Shown here: positions 23,701-35,191 of the stretch, piece after piece | How positions within the stretch are numbered: the first letter of the stretch is position 1 | Layout: every line of letters starts with the position of its first letter | DNA from: Amblyomma americanum | Lineage: Eukaryota; Arthropoda; Arachnida; Ixodida; Ixodidae | Direction: 5' to 3' | Length of the DNA stretch: 64,000 bases | Assembly: GCF_052857255.1 (NCBI RefSeq) | Contig: NC_135504.1 | Span: 133,784,929 to 133,848,928 of the forward strand | Program-made: the position numbers and the translations under genes | The notes under the pieces: generated by a model | What the model saw: only the letters and a program-made list of their open reading frames with translations | What the model was told of the DNA's origin: nothing | The model's database searches: none

Positions 23701-24419
23701 TCACGGAACAGTGCCCAGTCGGCTAAGTGCAGTTTCCATCGTTGTGGTTTAGTTGGGATTACTTCGGGTGAATGTGCTAAGCTAATTAGTATGGGTAGAT
23801 GATCACTTCCATATGGGTTATCTAAGACATCCCAATTAAAATCTGTAAAAATCGAGGACGAACTAAAAGACAAATCTATGCAACTGAATTTTCCTGAGCT
23901 AGGGGAACAATAGGTTTGTTTGCCAGTGTTCAGGAGGCAAAGGTTATTGGAGAGTATAAAATCCTCGATCAGTTGGCCTCTAGTGTCGGTTTTGTTACTG
24001 CCCCAAAAACTGGAGTGGGCGTTAAAATCTCCGACCATCAAAAACGGTTCTGGTAGTTGCACTAAAAGGTCTTGTAAGTCTTGGAGTGTTATTTTAAAAT
24101 GTGGATCAATATAAACGCAGCACACTGTGAGTGTTTTAAATGTGTGCAGGATGGCCGCCACAGCTTCTAATTTGGTTTTAAGCTTGTGTTCTCGGGCTGC
24201 GATTCCACTGTTAACAATGATGGCTACGCCACCCGAAAGCCGGCTCACCTGCTCTCGGTCACGGCGGATGACCTTATAGTGTTTTAGAATGTTTTCGTGT
24301 TTAAAGCCTAAATTTGTCTCCTGTAAACATAAGGCGACAGGTGAGTATGTGGCTAATATGTCTTTTATGTCGCTTAGGTTATGTAAGAGTCCCCTACAGT
24401 TCCAGTGTATAAAAGCCAT
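20706..24419 (-). pseudogene. LINE ORF2: endonuclease, RT, RNase H (element 2)
   Basis: Starts at ATG 24417-24419 (MAFIHWNCRG). Endonuclease motifs: HWNCRG, LQETNL, VGDFNAHSSFWGS, SDHLPIL. RT motifs: YRPIALTS, motif A (FFDLEKAYDTTW), motif B (NGVPQGCILS), motif C (VYVDDLQIA). RNase H: FYTDGSKTD, FTAECYAV, IIYTDSLSI and CWVPSHVGIKGNERAD. The C-terminus has a CCHC-type finger (CEECGGELTINHILFSC). A single TAA at 23328-23330 after KLKGN interrupts about 1238 codons; the frame is identical on both sides, and no other stop occurs. A one-base change of a glutamine codon would explain it. Confidence 0.9.
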
Positions 24420-24446
24420 GTTGTATTATGTGGGTACTGAAAGGAA

Positions 24447-25645
24447 CTAGGTTGGGTTTTCAGGCGCCCTTATTCGGGGCTTTTCTTTTTTGTTTCGGTC
24501 TATGGAGCCCCGCCGCCCTTTCGACGTCGACGCCTTAGGACTACTTTGACTTGTGTCCATCGTGTCCATCGCATCATCCGACACGCTGGACGAACGTGCA
24601 AGCCGCACGTTTGTTTTCATGTTCGGCGTCTCCGTGTGGGGAGGGACCTTGGGGTCCGCGGACCTGGAGGTCCGCGCGTCCTGTTTTGTGGGTGGTGGCG
24701 CAGCGCTAGCTGCTGCCACCTTGGGCACGGGTGGCCCCACTACAGGCTCACTGCGTGTGGCCTGAGTGGGAGCCAAAAGCGGCTGTGGTGCTGTGCCCCT
24801 TTGCACCACATCGGAGAAAGTAGGTTTGTGTATTGAAGCTACCCTCTTTCGCGCTTCCCTAAATGTTATGTTTTCTTTGACTTTGATTGTGACAATCTCC
24901 TTTTCTTGTTTCGAAACTGGACATGTGCGTGAGTATGCAGGATGGCTGCCCTCACAATTTACACATAGGTGTGGTTCAACTGCACAGTTTTCGGAATCGT
25001 GTTCATGGGAAGAGCATTTAGCACATGTGAGTTGGCCCCGGCAACTCTGAGAGCTGTGGCCGTAACGTTGGCATTTGAAGCAGCGTCGTGGGTTTGGTAT
25101 GTACTGTCTCAGTTGGAGCTTTATGTAGCCTATTTCTACGGAGTCGGGGAGGATACTAGATGCAAATGTCAGGACAATGTGCTTTGTAGGGATTTCTTTA
25201 TTATCTCGTCTCATATTTATCCTGTACACGTTGGTCACGTTTTGCTCCTTCAAACCTTCCAGAAGTTCTTCATCAGTTACATATTTGAGGTCATCATCTG
25301 AGATAACTCCCCTAACAGTATTCAAAGATCGGTGTGTGCTGATTGTGACCGGTATATCTCCGAATGACTTCACTTCTGACAATTTCTCTTGTTGGTGGTT
25401 GTATAAAACTTCTAAAAGAAGGTCTCCGTTTGCTAGTTTTTTGATCTTGTACCCTTCTCCTATGACACTTGTTAAAGTCCTGGTAACAATGAATGGTGAC
25501 ACTTGTCTAGCAGTTTGTTCCTCGTGTTCGCTGTGAACAACGTGGAATCGAGGGAAGCTTGTAGCGTTTTTTTTTTGAAGAATTTATCTGTCTCGGTGCG
25601 CCCTCTTTTTCGAGGGAGATCGGGTTGAAAAAAATGAGAAGCCAT
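24447..25645 (-). pseudogene. LINE ORF1, Gag-like zinc-knuckle protein (element 2)
   Basis: I place the start at ATG 25643-25645 (MASHFFQPDLPRKRG). A one-base shift near 25500 moves the frame, after which it is open to 24447. The central part is an RNA-binding domain region (PTKHIVLTFASS), followed by three zinc knuckles in a row (CFKCQRYGHSSQSC, CAKCSSHEHDSENC, CVNCEGSHPAYSRTC) and a basic, Pro/Ser-rich tail. This layout is usual for ORF1 of I/Jockey-type LINEs. The ORF ends 28 bases before the ORF2 start. Confidence 0.85.
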
Positions 25646-26230
25646 GGAATGCGTTCTTTGTTCGGCAATGGTGGCAGCCACCCACCATGGAGCCCTACAT
25701 GGGGACGGGACCGGTGCCTTTAAAAAGCCCTGTCTGCGCCAGCTGTACACCATCACTATAACCAAATATGGCGTAACAAAGGTTTGTCAGCCACACAAGG
25801 TTAACCCTCGCCGCCAGGAAAAAGGAAAAAACCAAGAAGTGAGTGGGAGACAGGAGAGTTGTGAGAAAGGGGTAGGAAAGTGAAAGATGAAGTGGAGAAT
25901 AGGAAAAGGCGACTGCCGATTTCCCCCGGTCGGGTCAGGCCGAAGGTGCCGTCTACAGGAAGCTGGGGCCGAAGTGGTGTGTTGCCTCCGCCGAGGGGCC
26001 TTAAGGGTCCAAACGCTCGGCATCGGCTCAACCACCAGGATCCCCTTTTCCCCGGACACGGCGATGCCACGCACGGCGAGGCGTGGGTGCTCGGGTCCGT
26101 GGTGATGCACGGTTCACCATCATCCCCTTGCGGGGATGTCCCTGCGGATGCTCGGGAACCCGCGGTGTCGCCACTCACCGTCGCGACGCCTGCAAGCTGC
26201 AGGCGCCCCCCTGCGGGGGTGTTTCGCGAT
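25646..26230. other. GC-rich leader region upstream of element 2 with three hairpins
   Basis: Much richer in G+C than its surroundings; probably all or part of the 5' UTR/promoter of element 2 (LINE promoters lie inside the transcript). Near its outer edge three perfect hairpins follow one another at 26121-26138, 26187-26205 and 26206-26219. Open frames here (both strands) show no protein family. Confidence 0.45.
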
Positions 26231-28984
26231 TAGTGGCCACACAGGTATACCGGATTTCTTGGGTGGTTAACATAGCGCAAAAACAATGATGAAGGAAGAA
26301 AAGACGCGACTAGCACGACGACGAGGTGTCTTCCCTTTGTTCGTCCGTGTATTTTTAGCGCTGAAAAATACCCAAGCATGTCAGCGAACCAACAAACCCA
26401 GCTTGCAATAATACAATGGATTGTTGTGCATGTGCATTGACACGACCGCCCGCGAAATAAAGGACGAAGAAACAGCATATGCAGGACTCTACGATGAAGC
26501 AAGCTCAGCTGGTCTGCGCGTTTTTGCTAACCTTTTGTGAGATGTGCTGCACAGAAGGCTTCGCGGAAAAATCTGTAGCTTCTTCCACATTAAGCGTGTC
26601 GGCTTATTTTTGGTATGTGAGCAGAGCAGAGAGTGCTTAACGTTTCTCTCACGTTTGTGTGGCTGAGAAAATGACTCAATTATAACGCGTGTTTAGACTC
26701 TCTAGATGTATTTTCTCACTACGACGCCCCATTTTGACGGGGCCTAGGTTATTCTTGTAAAACAATAAAAATGTACATGCATCAGCTTTCTGTGCATGCC
26801 TGTTAGTTGGCAAAAAAAAGACTAATAAGTAGGCCAGTAGAAACGAATCCTTCGTTAGTAGCGAAGTACATGCAAATTTCTTATGTCTACTCCCAGTTCC
26901 GCACGAAGCCAAAATAAACAACATAATGCCCGTAATAAATATGAATTTTGGTGCAAAAGTTAGGAAAGAACTTTTTAGAATATAACACGAGGAACAACTG
27001 TGAACTTGAGCGAAAGTTTTCGTCGGGAAGTTGGTCCGATACTTGTGATGCGCTCGTCCTCTTGTCTCGCGTTTCTATGTGTGTCGTCTTTTTTTGCGCA
27101 GAAACCTTCATGAGCATATCTAAGTGTATTTCATCGGCAATAAATGCATTTAAAAAAGAAAGGGCGTGCAGTAACAAAAGAAAATCATATGCAACATCGC
27201 AACTAAAGTACGAATCTTGAAATGATCACTGTGTATTCTAGAGTACAAATGATGCACCCCAGAAGGAATGGAGAACTTTTCAAGCAGTTGGCACCTGACA
27301 ACCCCCTACTTTTCTGAAAACCAACAGAAGGTTAAATTTCTTCCAAGATGTCACTTATATTTCATCAAAGTGTGAAACATATGTGAAATCTCCAATTTTT
27401 ATGTAGATCAATTTATATGAAATACTTAAGAAAAAACTGAACTTTTCACGTCATATCTGCATATATCCGCATTATATCTGCCGCAAATATTACGGTCTTA
27501 AATACGTAAACCCCTAAAATATAGCGAAATTGCCGCATTGAAAATTCGTAGCTCTCCGCCTTAGGCGGAATTTTCAAGATTTAGAGAGAAACTGGAAAGC
27601 TTGCAGCTGTGATGACAGTTATAGAAAGTTGTTTTTTTTTTATTTTCAAAGACGTCCAGACAGCGGTTTGAGCAACGGAAATATACTTAAACACCACCAC
27701 TATTCTTAAAAACGCGCCAACTGTCTATACCTTTTTCCACTGTGCTCTCCGTCTTCAGTGATGCTGACGTCCCTATATAGAACTGTTACAGCCTTTTCAG
27801 GAGCGCTTACCCAATTTAAGCTTTAAAGCTTGCAGCTTACAAGGCGGCCGATGCATGCTATCTCAGGGAGACACAGAAATCAAGGAACTCGCTACAAATA
27901 AACAGCTTGCTAACATGACACGTGAAGACCAAGGACCTGAAGTTTCAAACACTTCAAAAGGGGTGGCTGGGGTTAAGCATGTTGTGGTATTCGTGAATAC
28001 GCATTACAAAAAAAACGTTGGTTACGTGTGCAGCTAAAGTTTCCTAGCAAGTACTAGAGAAAAATATTTGTCACGTATTTTACATTAAAGATATTTAATT
28101 TCAAGCGGACTTCCTGTTCGTGGACATTTTTTTATGCATGCTATCAATAATTAATAGTTGTAGCTTGCAGTACTCATTAACTTACACGAATGGCAGAATT
28201 TTATTGTGCTGTGAGTTTGGACACACTTTAGGTGAAAACAAACTCAACATTATAGATACGTATTGCATCAAATTGGCATATAACTCTTAGAAGTTTACAT
28301 TCTCGGCGCCATGCACAGATATATGCAGCACCTCAGAGTGCATTGTTATCGACATATGTCTTCACGCCTCCAATCTTCCTTTATGCTTTCAACCACCTAC
28401 ATCACAAAATGAGCGAGTATTAAACAATTAAAACCCGCTGGAGTTCAAGCATTCAAGAACATATCGCTTGATGTAGATTTCCGGAAGTAGCGCCAGGTTT
28501 GACAAAGTGCCGCCAAATTCTTGTAGTCACCATTAGATAGGAGAGGGGCAAAATTCCGTCAATGACGTCCATTCAACCAGTGCTTCAGACTCATTGTCAT
28601 TTGTCATGACATCGATGTTAATCTTCTTGCACCTGACAACCACCTAGTGTGCTCTACAGGCAGGAACCGGGCATTCTGACTTTTTGATGACGCGGCGAGT
28701 TAAATGGAAGAGAATGAAGTAGACATTAGCCGCCTTGCCGAGGCTCAGGCTGCATCATTCGAGTCTTTCTTGCGCTGACCTCGATACTGCATACTGTTAA
28801 GCGAGGAGTGATATTAGCTGCCATTTTCGGCAACAAACCATCTTCAGAAACACGGATGTGTCGAACACCACCCCTACTCATCTTTGAATGCGTCTACGTA
28901 GTGTCGTCGCTGAACATGAAGCCGGGTGGAAATCAGTGGAATAAAAGTTTCTCGAAGCCTTTTTTTGAGCACCGGAGCACAGCG
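26231..28984. other. No recognisable gene
   Basis: AT-rich with short frames only. A 23-base near-palindrome (GTATTTTTAGCGCTG and its mirror) is at 26349-26371. Nothing else stood out on either strand. Confidence 0.45.
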
Positions 28985-29110
28985 GTTATCCTCATGAAGA
29001 TGGACAATACGCTGTGATTTTACAAGGACTACCGCTGAATAAACAGCGAGGAGAAGAAAGACATTTACCATCTACCCCGTATAGATGACAACCTAGACCG
29101 AGTTGGCGAC
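28985..29110 (+). pseudogene. Scrap of Ty3/gypsy reverse transcriptase
   Basis: The plus strand gives VILMKMDNTL, a stop, FYKDYR, a stop, then EEKKDIYHLPRIDDNLDRVG. This matches, in order and spacing, the gypsy RT region that normally reads VVLV-KDG-RFCVDYR-LN--T-KDVYPLPRIDD-LDRL. Stops and substitutions show it is old. The flanks, read in three frames, show no convincing motif A or active site. Confidence 0.65.
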
Positions 29111-30660
29111 GTGAACTATCGTCGCAATACAGCGCCACGTTCTCATTCCAAGGTGCTTTCTTTTGTGGCCTTTCAGGGCCTTTGGCGGTGTCTTGTGACA
29201 CAACGCCTCAGCTGGTGGCGATAAAGTTTACGCTAAGAGCACGAAACTGGCTGTGTGCACGACGTGATTTCATTCATGACCAATCTCTCAGTGTGAGGAC
29301 GAACAGGAGTATGCCTTTAAACGGGGCCTTCTCGCCTGCAGCTGGAGCTGTATTATACCATTGAAACAAATTCACCACAATGTGCTTGAAAACAACGAGC
29401 GCGCATGGAACATCTAAAACATTCCAGAGAATACTAGCCCTGTTGCAAAGATATCAGTGTCGCGAAAAAAATACGGCTATCTTCAGTAGCTTTCTCTATA
29501 ATACAATATTTGTATTGTGCTTGTCTGGAAATCTTCAGTGGGGACACTGGCAGCAGCTGGTATTGACTCGTGCAGGACTAGAAAGACATTGGCTGTGATG
29601 CACTAAGCTGGAGCACGTATGAATTTTCTTTTTTTTATTTCATGAGCTGCTGATATCACTGTAAGACACTGGAATAAGCTCTGTAAACATTGACACCGAA
29701 GTAGACCCATTATTGTGGCCGGAAATCCCGGCATTGCGGCAAATTAAGACCTGATATATACGGCGAATGAAATATATTGTGCAGATGTGCAGAAAAGCGC
29801 ATTTTTCAAAGTGCGTAAGTGGCACCACAGTACGGAAGAAAGGCAATTTTCTTATTTAAACGTTCAAAATGGTAAGCCGATGGTTCGTTAGCCAGTGCGA
29901 GTGACTTTGCTGGGGTCCTCATCTTACAGACTACAGAGCATGGCGTAACAAAAGGTCATATCAGAACACAATGGTGGCCAGCGAAACTTGCCCAGTTGAG
30001 TTTATCGTTTATCAGAAGGTAAGTAAGAAAACTAAGAAAGAGCGAGCATACGCATGCTATATCCTCATAACTAAAGTCGAAAAAGTAGTGTTAAAAAGAA
30101 AGTACCGAAATCTAATCACTGATAAGCGATGAACCAATGGTACCAATGAAGAGGCCACAGCGCTTTTTTTTAATATTTCCTTGTTTTTCTGTCGTATTTG
30201 CTGTCATTCCTAAGCTATATATCATTTACACATGTTTTCGGCAGCGCTGCATATTGCCACAAATTTTATATATGTGGCCTCTTTCATACAGCGTTATCTA
30301 ATTGGCACTGTCTTCATCGCGCTATTATCAGCTCCCACCATAGAAACAACTTAGAAAAAACCCGCATTCCAGAAACCAAAACAAATTACCAAAAAAATAG
30401 CTCCTTCTGGAATCCTGGCGTATCCAAACCACCCCGAACAATACCAAGCGCACAAAACGAAACCTGCCCCCAGGGACTTCCCTCTTCAACTCAACGAAAA
30501 AAAGTCGCCATTCACCACCTCCCTGCAGTGCACCAGCGTGACTAACAGCCTAAACCTCCTCCCCGTCCCCCGCGCCTTTCGCGTCACAGCTGTCGTTCCT
30601 TTGACGCCCCCCCCCCCCCTCCCCTCCATATTTAAAAGATCCTAACTACTGCTCTCAGTC
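29111..30660. other. No recognisable gene
   Basis: AT-rich, short open frames, with a C14 homopolymer near 30606. The last few hundred bases (from about 30190) may be the 3' part of a Penelope-like element because the hammerhead-like motif follows, but I see no protein motif there. Confidence 0.4.
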
Positions 30661-30701
30661 ACTCCTGATGAAGGAGCCGAGTCGGCTTCGAAACGTTGGG
30701 T
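30661..30701 (+). ncRNA. Hammerhead ribozyme-like motif
   Basis: Contains CTGATGA (30665-30671), a hairpin GGAGCCG/CGGCTTC with loop AGT, GAAA (30690-30693), then CGTT and GGGT. ACTC before the first box can pair with GGGT after the cleavage site, giving a short stem I. This fits the hammerhead core CUGANGA - stem II - GAAA - short stem III - NUH. One extra A sits between CUGAUGA and stem II, and stem III would be only AC/GU, so activity may need a dimer or may be lost. Hammerheads of this minimal kind are known from Penelope-like elements. Confidence 0.5.
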
Positions 30702-31289
30702 TAAAGTTAAAATTTTTGGTTGGAGTTGTGCCGTTTATTATGTCTTCAAACCCAACCAGGCAGGCAAATCTGTCAAAATGTTTAGTTTTAAATCTTATTC
30801 AGCTTGCTTTTAAGGCGTAAGCCTTTCTTGGCTCATAAGTGGCGGGGACGGAAGCTGCAGGCGGAAGTTGTCCGCAAGAGTGTTCGAGCGAAGTGTCAGT
30901 CATAAGTTGTATGCTAAATAAAATAAATTGTAAAAGTTTATTGAGCAACAGTTGATAAGCAAAAGGCATGTAATGATAGTAGTGGCAGAAAGTAAATCTA
31001 GAGTAAAAATGGTCATAGACAGTGATAATGTTAGCTACTGATAGTGAAAGTTAGTGCCAGAGATTGATAATGATAGTTATGATCATAGTGATAGTGATTG
31101 TTGTTATGGCCATTATGATGATAGTTATGTTGACAGCGATAGTGGCAGTTATTGAAAGCGGTGATCACAGTGATGATGATGATATCCATGAGAAATAAAT
31201 AGAAAATTTAAAAGTAAATAAGAGGAGTCAAAATAAAGAAAAGGTAAATATAAAAATGGAAAAAGAGAAGAGGTAATGGGAAAGGCTCT
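30702..31289. other. No gene; degenerate GATAGTGAT minisatellite
   Basis: 31020-31180 holds many imperfect copies of GATAGTGAT-like units (GATAATGATAG, GATAGTGATT, GATGATAG). The rest shows nothing I recognise. Confidence 0.6.
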
Positions 31290-31440
31290 CGCTTTTCCGC
31301 TCTTTCCCCTGCCTGGTGCTCGGCTTGCTTAGGATGCAATGCTTGGAATTTGACCCCATCTTGAAAAAAAGAACATCCTTACGCCACGGCGCCTAAGGCC
31401 ACAGATGCCCTTGCGCCATAAAAATTCATCGTCATGATCA
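31290..31440 (+). mobile_element. SINE 3' fragment
   Basis: Shares TTTCCC-TGCCTGGTGCTCGGCTT with the body of the SINE at 34091-34330 but lacks its tRNA head. It continues to CACGGCGCCTAAGGCCACAG and GCGCCATAAAAATTCATC. This 3' end is similar to the 3' end of LINE element 2. Confidence 0.6.
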
Positions 31441-32029
31441 GTTCCGCTTTTAAAAAGACTTAAGTGCAATCCTGTAATTTTGGTTTCTGGTGCGAATTAT
31501 GAATTCAATTGGACTTTCTTTCTTGTTGTCCTTTACCGTTGTCTCGCATTATCTCTGTCGCACTTCCAGCTTTTTTATGCGCTTGATTTTTGTTAATTTT
31601 ACTCTTAATAATCACTGCCAAGATTTATATTTCATGCTGTTATTTTCCTTTCTTCTGTCTGCCTTGTGGACCACACCTGTATGAGGCTGTAGAAGCTCAC
31701 AGTATCTACAAAAAAAAATAAATGTAGTAAGTGTAGATGTATGCAAAACATGGTCTTCGCTACTCTCTTGATCGGTTTGTGAAGCTACATGGCAGATAAT
31801 GTCAAGAAAACTTCTGCCAGGCTTGGGTACCAAAAGGCGCAAGTTGCCTACGCTGATAATTATACTGCGGTGAATTTCTAAACAGGTGCTGGTTGCTTTA
31901 AATTGCGTTGCCTTCTGAATTTTTCACTTCTGAACATTTTTTTCCAGCCTGGTTATTTTTATGAGAAGCAAATTCCTTACGCTTCCGCTTCCCAAAAAAA
32001 AATGCACCTGGACAATCCTCATGCGTGAC
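31441..32029. other. No recognisable gene
   Basis: Short frames on both strands with no motif. Just to the right, the plus strand enters a recognisable RNase H remnant. Confidence 0.4.
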
Positions 32030-32893
32030 AAGTGGCGAGGAGAAAGAAGTAGAACGAGTGGTATTCACGAGAAGGAGGAGTCGTCTTTGTGGACGTTGCC
32101 GGTACTGTAGAGGAGATATCAACAATCTCAGTAGTGTCCCAAATGCAGGTTGTAGGGGGGCTTTTAGTTCGTAACGGGGAACCATTGGCTATGGGTGAAG
32201 TGGGGATAGCCCTAGCCGCGGCGCTCTCCGCATCTAAATACATTAGCACAGATTGAGGCGGGTTAGTGAAATTATATGCGTGGCAGAATAACGGCCCTTG
32301 CCTTAACAATTCAGAGTTAATGCAGGACACCAGCTGCACGGAAGTCGCTGATATGATTAACAGGTCTCAAGGGAGTTGAAGGAAACGAGCGTGCGCATGC
32401 TTTGGCCCGAGCTCTTCTTCCCTGAAATCCTTTTATATCTTCTCAGTAATTTAGGCTCCTCCTCTCGGTTAGCAACATAGACATACTGGAGCATTTGCGC
32501 CTTCAGGGGTAGACACTCCCGAGGCCTGCTAAGGGAGCAAATGAATCAGAAGAGGGTCACCTCCGACAGCTGCAGAGTATGTCGTTCAATAATCCAGCTA
32601 CGGTTCACGCCATTTTGCCCAAGTCTTTTCCGGCGCAGTCCAAATTTTCTTGCCAAAAGGCAACCTTATATCATACGATATGGGATTGCGAGAAAAATTG
32701 CAGCATTGACATAATAAATCGGCCAACGTCGCAAGACTAGGAGGCGGCCCTGTCCATGTCGTACCTCAAGGTACAACGAGCAATCGTCGAATGAGCGCGC
32801 GCAGATGCTTTCACCAATGGTCTCCAGGACTAGGGCCCCATCAGTCTTCCCGTAACAAAAACCATTTTGGTTTTCAATAAATGCTTTCATCCT
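32030..32893 (+). pseudogene. I/R1-type LINE remnant: RNase H and C-terminus of ORF2
   Basis: Plus-strand frames give an RNase H: VFVDVAGTVEE (first D), GEVGIALAAALSAS (E) and KYISTD (third acidic residue), then after a frameshift GVEGNERAHALARAL, the last RNase H block. Downstream come PAKGANESEEGHLRQLQ, a block like ATLYHTIWDCEKN and SQDWEAALS - the C-terminal region of LINE ORF2 proteins with RNase H. AATAAA lies near 32877. Several stops interrupt it. It is a 5'-truncated, old copy of a family different from elements 2 and 7, judged from the blocks after RNase H. Confidence 0.65.
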
Positions 32894-34020
32894 TCAAACA
32901 AGTGCCACATAGTACCGAACGTCCCAGTATGTCACGTTCCACTGCTTCTTGCCAGTCCGGGCCCATGGTCAGGATTGGTAATGTGCCACTCAGCCCCAGT
33001 TGAATTCTGTCTTGAAAAAGGGAGCACCAAGTTGCATCCAGCAGGCGTGCCTTTAATTTGTGATGATTGTTATGCAGGTCAACAGTATTTCTTCACTGTT
33101 TATTCCTGGAACACTGTACTGCTGCAGATGCGGCAGAGAGGAACATCTGGAGACATTGTGTCAAAAAAGAGCCAAACCAGACTGCATAACGAAAAATGGT
33201 GCGCCGAAATTCAAAAGGCGGCTACCCAAGTCAGATCAGCACAACATCGCTTTTTTTTAGCGTCCGAAAAAACAAAATCTGCAATTAGCAGAAGACGGAT
33301 GACGGAATCGAACGATGCTGATAGTAGTGATAACAGGCTGGTTGTTGTGACGAAATAAACCAAAATATTGCAATGCTCGCAGCACAAAAACAAAATGAGA
33401 GCCAGAAGAAACACGCATTGGAGAACAGCGCCAGGAAACATTCCTGCATGCACCACAGTAGCAATGTTGGCGAATATAGCGAAAAGTAAACCAACCGCTA
33501 ACACTGCAGTGTGGAAGTTAGTACTAGACACCATTTTACCCCTGACACAAGGTATCTAAACCAGTGTACATGTTGTCTAGACTCGCCTGGAAAAAACGGT
33601 AAAGTATAACACAGTGCAACTGTAGAGGGCTCTCGAATAAACTTAGGAAAATTAGAACAAAGTTTCATTGCAAGCTGGACTCTTGGACGTTCGTTATGCG
33701 ATACAACAACTTAATAGGTTGTGTGCCTTCATGTGCTGCACTAAGTAAAAATTCCCTTCAATGCGTGTTACGCGAGCGATAGCAGACACGGAAATGAAAA
33801 GAAAAGCTGCTATGTACATACGGGCCAACATTCCCAAACAAGAACTGACTAGGGCAGGTAATGTAACATTGAGAACTAAGCCATTAAAGCACTCACAGGT
33901 GTGAATAAAACACCACTAATAATTAAATCAATTTATGCTATGCCAAGGAAAACTATAACCATACTTGGGTGCCATGAACATTCAAAATTGCCGTTTGGTC
34001 GAGTTGGTGGGAAATGATTC
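32894..34020. other. No gene; one isolated zinc-knuckle-like string
   Basis: At 33120-33161 (plus) a frame reads CCRCGREEHLETLC, spacing C-X2-C-X4-H-X4-C, in a short open frame. It could be a scrap of a Gag-like protein; no second knuckle or pol motif supports it. The rest is featureless. Confidence 0.4.
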
Positions 34021-34090
34021 GAAACGACCAGCGCTGAAAAAGACGAAGACAAGGGAAGAAAAAAACACTGACGACTAAACGGGCGCTGTC

Positions 34091-34330
34091 TAGCGTTGCC
34101 TCGTGGTATTGCATTCGCCTCGCATTCGGGAGGTGCTGGGTTCGATCTCCAGTGCTGCCTGCTACCCACCGGTTTTCTAATGGGTAAAAAACTTTCCCTG
34201 GCCTGGTGCTCGGCTATTCTGGGGTGAGATGCTTGGGAAAAGGGCCATGGTACTCTTCTGGGTACTCGCCTTAAACAGTAGCTAATGTATGCGAGGCAAT
34301 GCTTAAAAGAGATAAAGGAGGGGACCAAGG
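34091..34330 (+). mobile_element. tRNA-derived SINE
   Basis: Begins TAGCGTTGCCTCGTGGTATT and has a B box in GGTTCGATCTCC (34141-34152), so a polymerase III promoter of tRNA type. The body then reads ACCCACCGGTTTTCTAATGG and CCTGGCCTGGTGCTCGGC. The same body occurs in the fragment at 31290-31440. Confidence 0.65.
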
Positions 34331-34369
34331 CTGAAAAGGAGCGATAGAAGAAACATGTTGAAGTCAAAC

Positions 34370-34863
34370 CTTTCCTCCACGACTTGTCCCACAACTTAAG
34401 GAAGATAGCAGGGCAGTACAACGTCCAGGTCGTCTTTGCCGCACCGTTCAAGCTTTCTAAGATATGTGTCTTAAACAATAGAGTGAGACAGGTGGCCTGC
34501 ACTACGAGACGCGGAGAACGGCACACACTGCCGGACTGGGGTTGTGCATCAGATACCCCTAACGTGCCTTAGTGCGTATATAGGACAGATGGGAAGATGC
34601 TTTAATGTCAGGGCCAGGGAGCACTTCCTCAACGTAGATAGAGGGTCTGGAGGTAATCTCGCAGACCACTGCAACCAGCTTCGCCACAAGTGCACACCTA
34701 TATTACAGAATAGAAGGTTTCTGACAACTTCAAAAAAAAAAAGAGAAAGAGAGGTCATTGAGGTCTACTTTATTGCTAAGGCAGGGGATATTTGCGTAAG
34801 CACGCCCTCAATTTCACTGCATGAAGAAGAAATGCGCTTCCTTCACCATGCCTCATTATTCCT
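34370..34863 (+). pseudogene. Penelope-like GIY-YIG endonuclease remnant
   Basis: Frames on plus read HNLRKIAGQYNVQVVFAAPF then, after a shift, SAYIGQMGRCFNVRAREHF. YIGQ-GRC-N-R-REH is the GIY-YIG core of a second Penelope type, different from the YIGETGNFERR type at 11-17 kb. A histidine/cysteine block (LADHCNQ) and the REREVIE block follow. The RT upstream is missing. Confidence 0.65.
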
Positions 34864-35191
34864 GCTTCTGCATAATGACCTGCCACTTTCCGTCTACTCA
34901 TGAAGTTTTCTTTTGTTAGCTGATGCGCATACTTCTCAGGCTTTTGGCGCGGCTTATAAGTTGCAATCGTCGAAATTGTATTGCATGTGGACTGTTAGGT
35001 TTCTATCAGTGTTTGCCTCTTTGCCTTCCTAGCACAGACAATTTTTGCTCCTTTTTAGGTTATATTCATTTGTTTTACCCATTTTTTGCGGCATTCGTAG
35101 CATTGTTTGACGTTTTATTTAATTTTGGAATACTGACTCTACTTTTGCTTCGCTTGCTTGGGCCCATTTAGGCTCGCTCGTTGTTGCGGTT

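Larger units (their letters stand above)
20362..25800 (-). mobile_element. I-type LINE with RNase H, nearly intact (element 2)
   Basis: Full set of LINE genes on minus: an ORF1 with three zinc knuckles, an endonuclease, an RT and an RNase H. Jockey-superfamily elements with RNase H belong to the I group, and that is my placement. ORF2 has one stop codon and ORF1 one frameshift, so this is a fairly young copy. The 3' end is a (CAACA)n tail at 20362-20377. The 5' end is not clear; GC-rich DNA continues to about 26230. Confidence 0.85.

Noticed and set aside
24546..24836. Plus-strand frame of 96 codons inside LINE ORF1
   Set aside because: Shadow of the zinc-knuckle ORF on the other strand.
33120..33161. 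CCHC zinc knuckle as evidence of a gag gene
   Set aside because: A single 14-residue match in a short frame without other Gag or Pol motifs nearby; could be chance.
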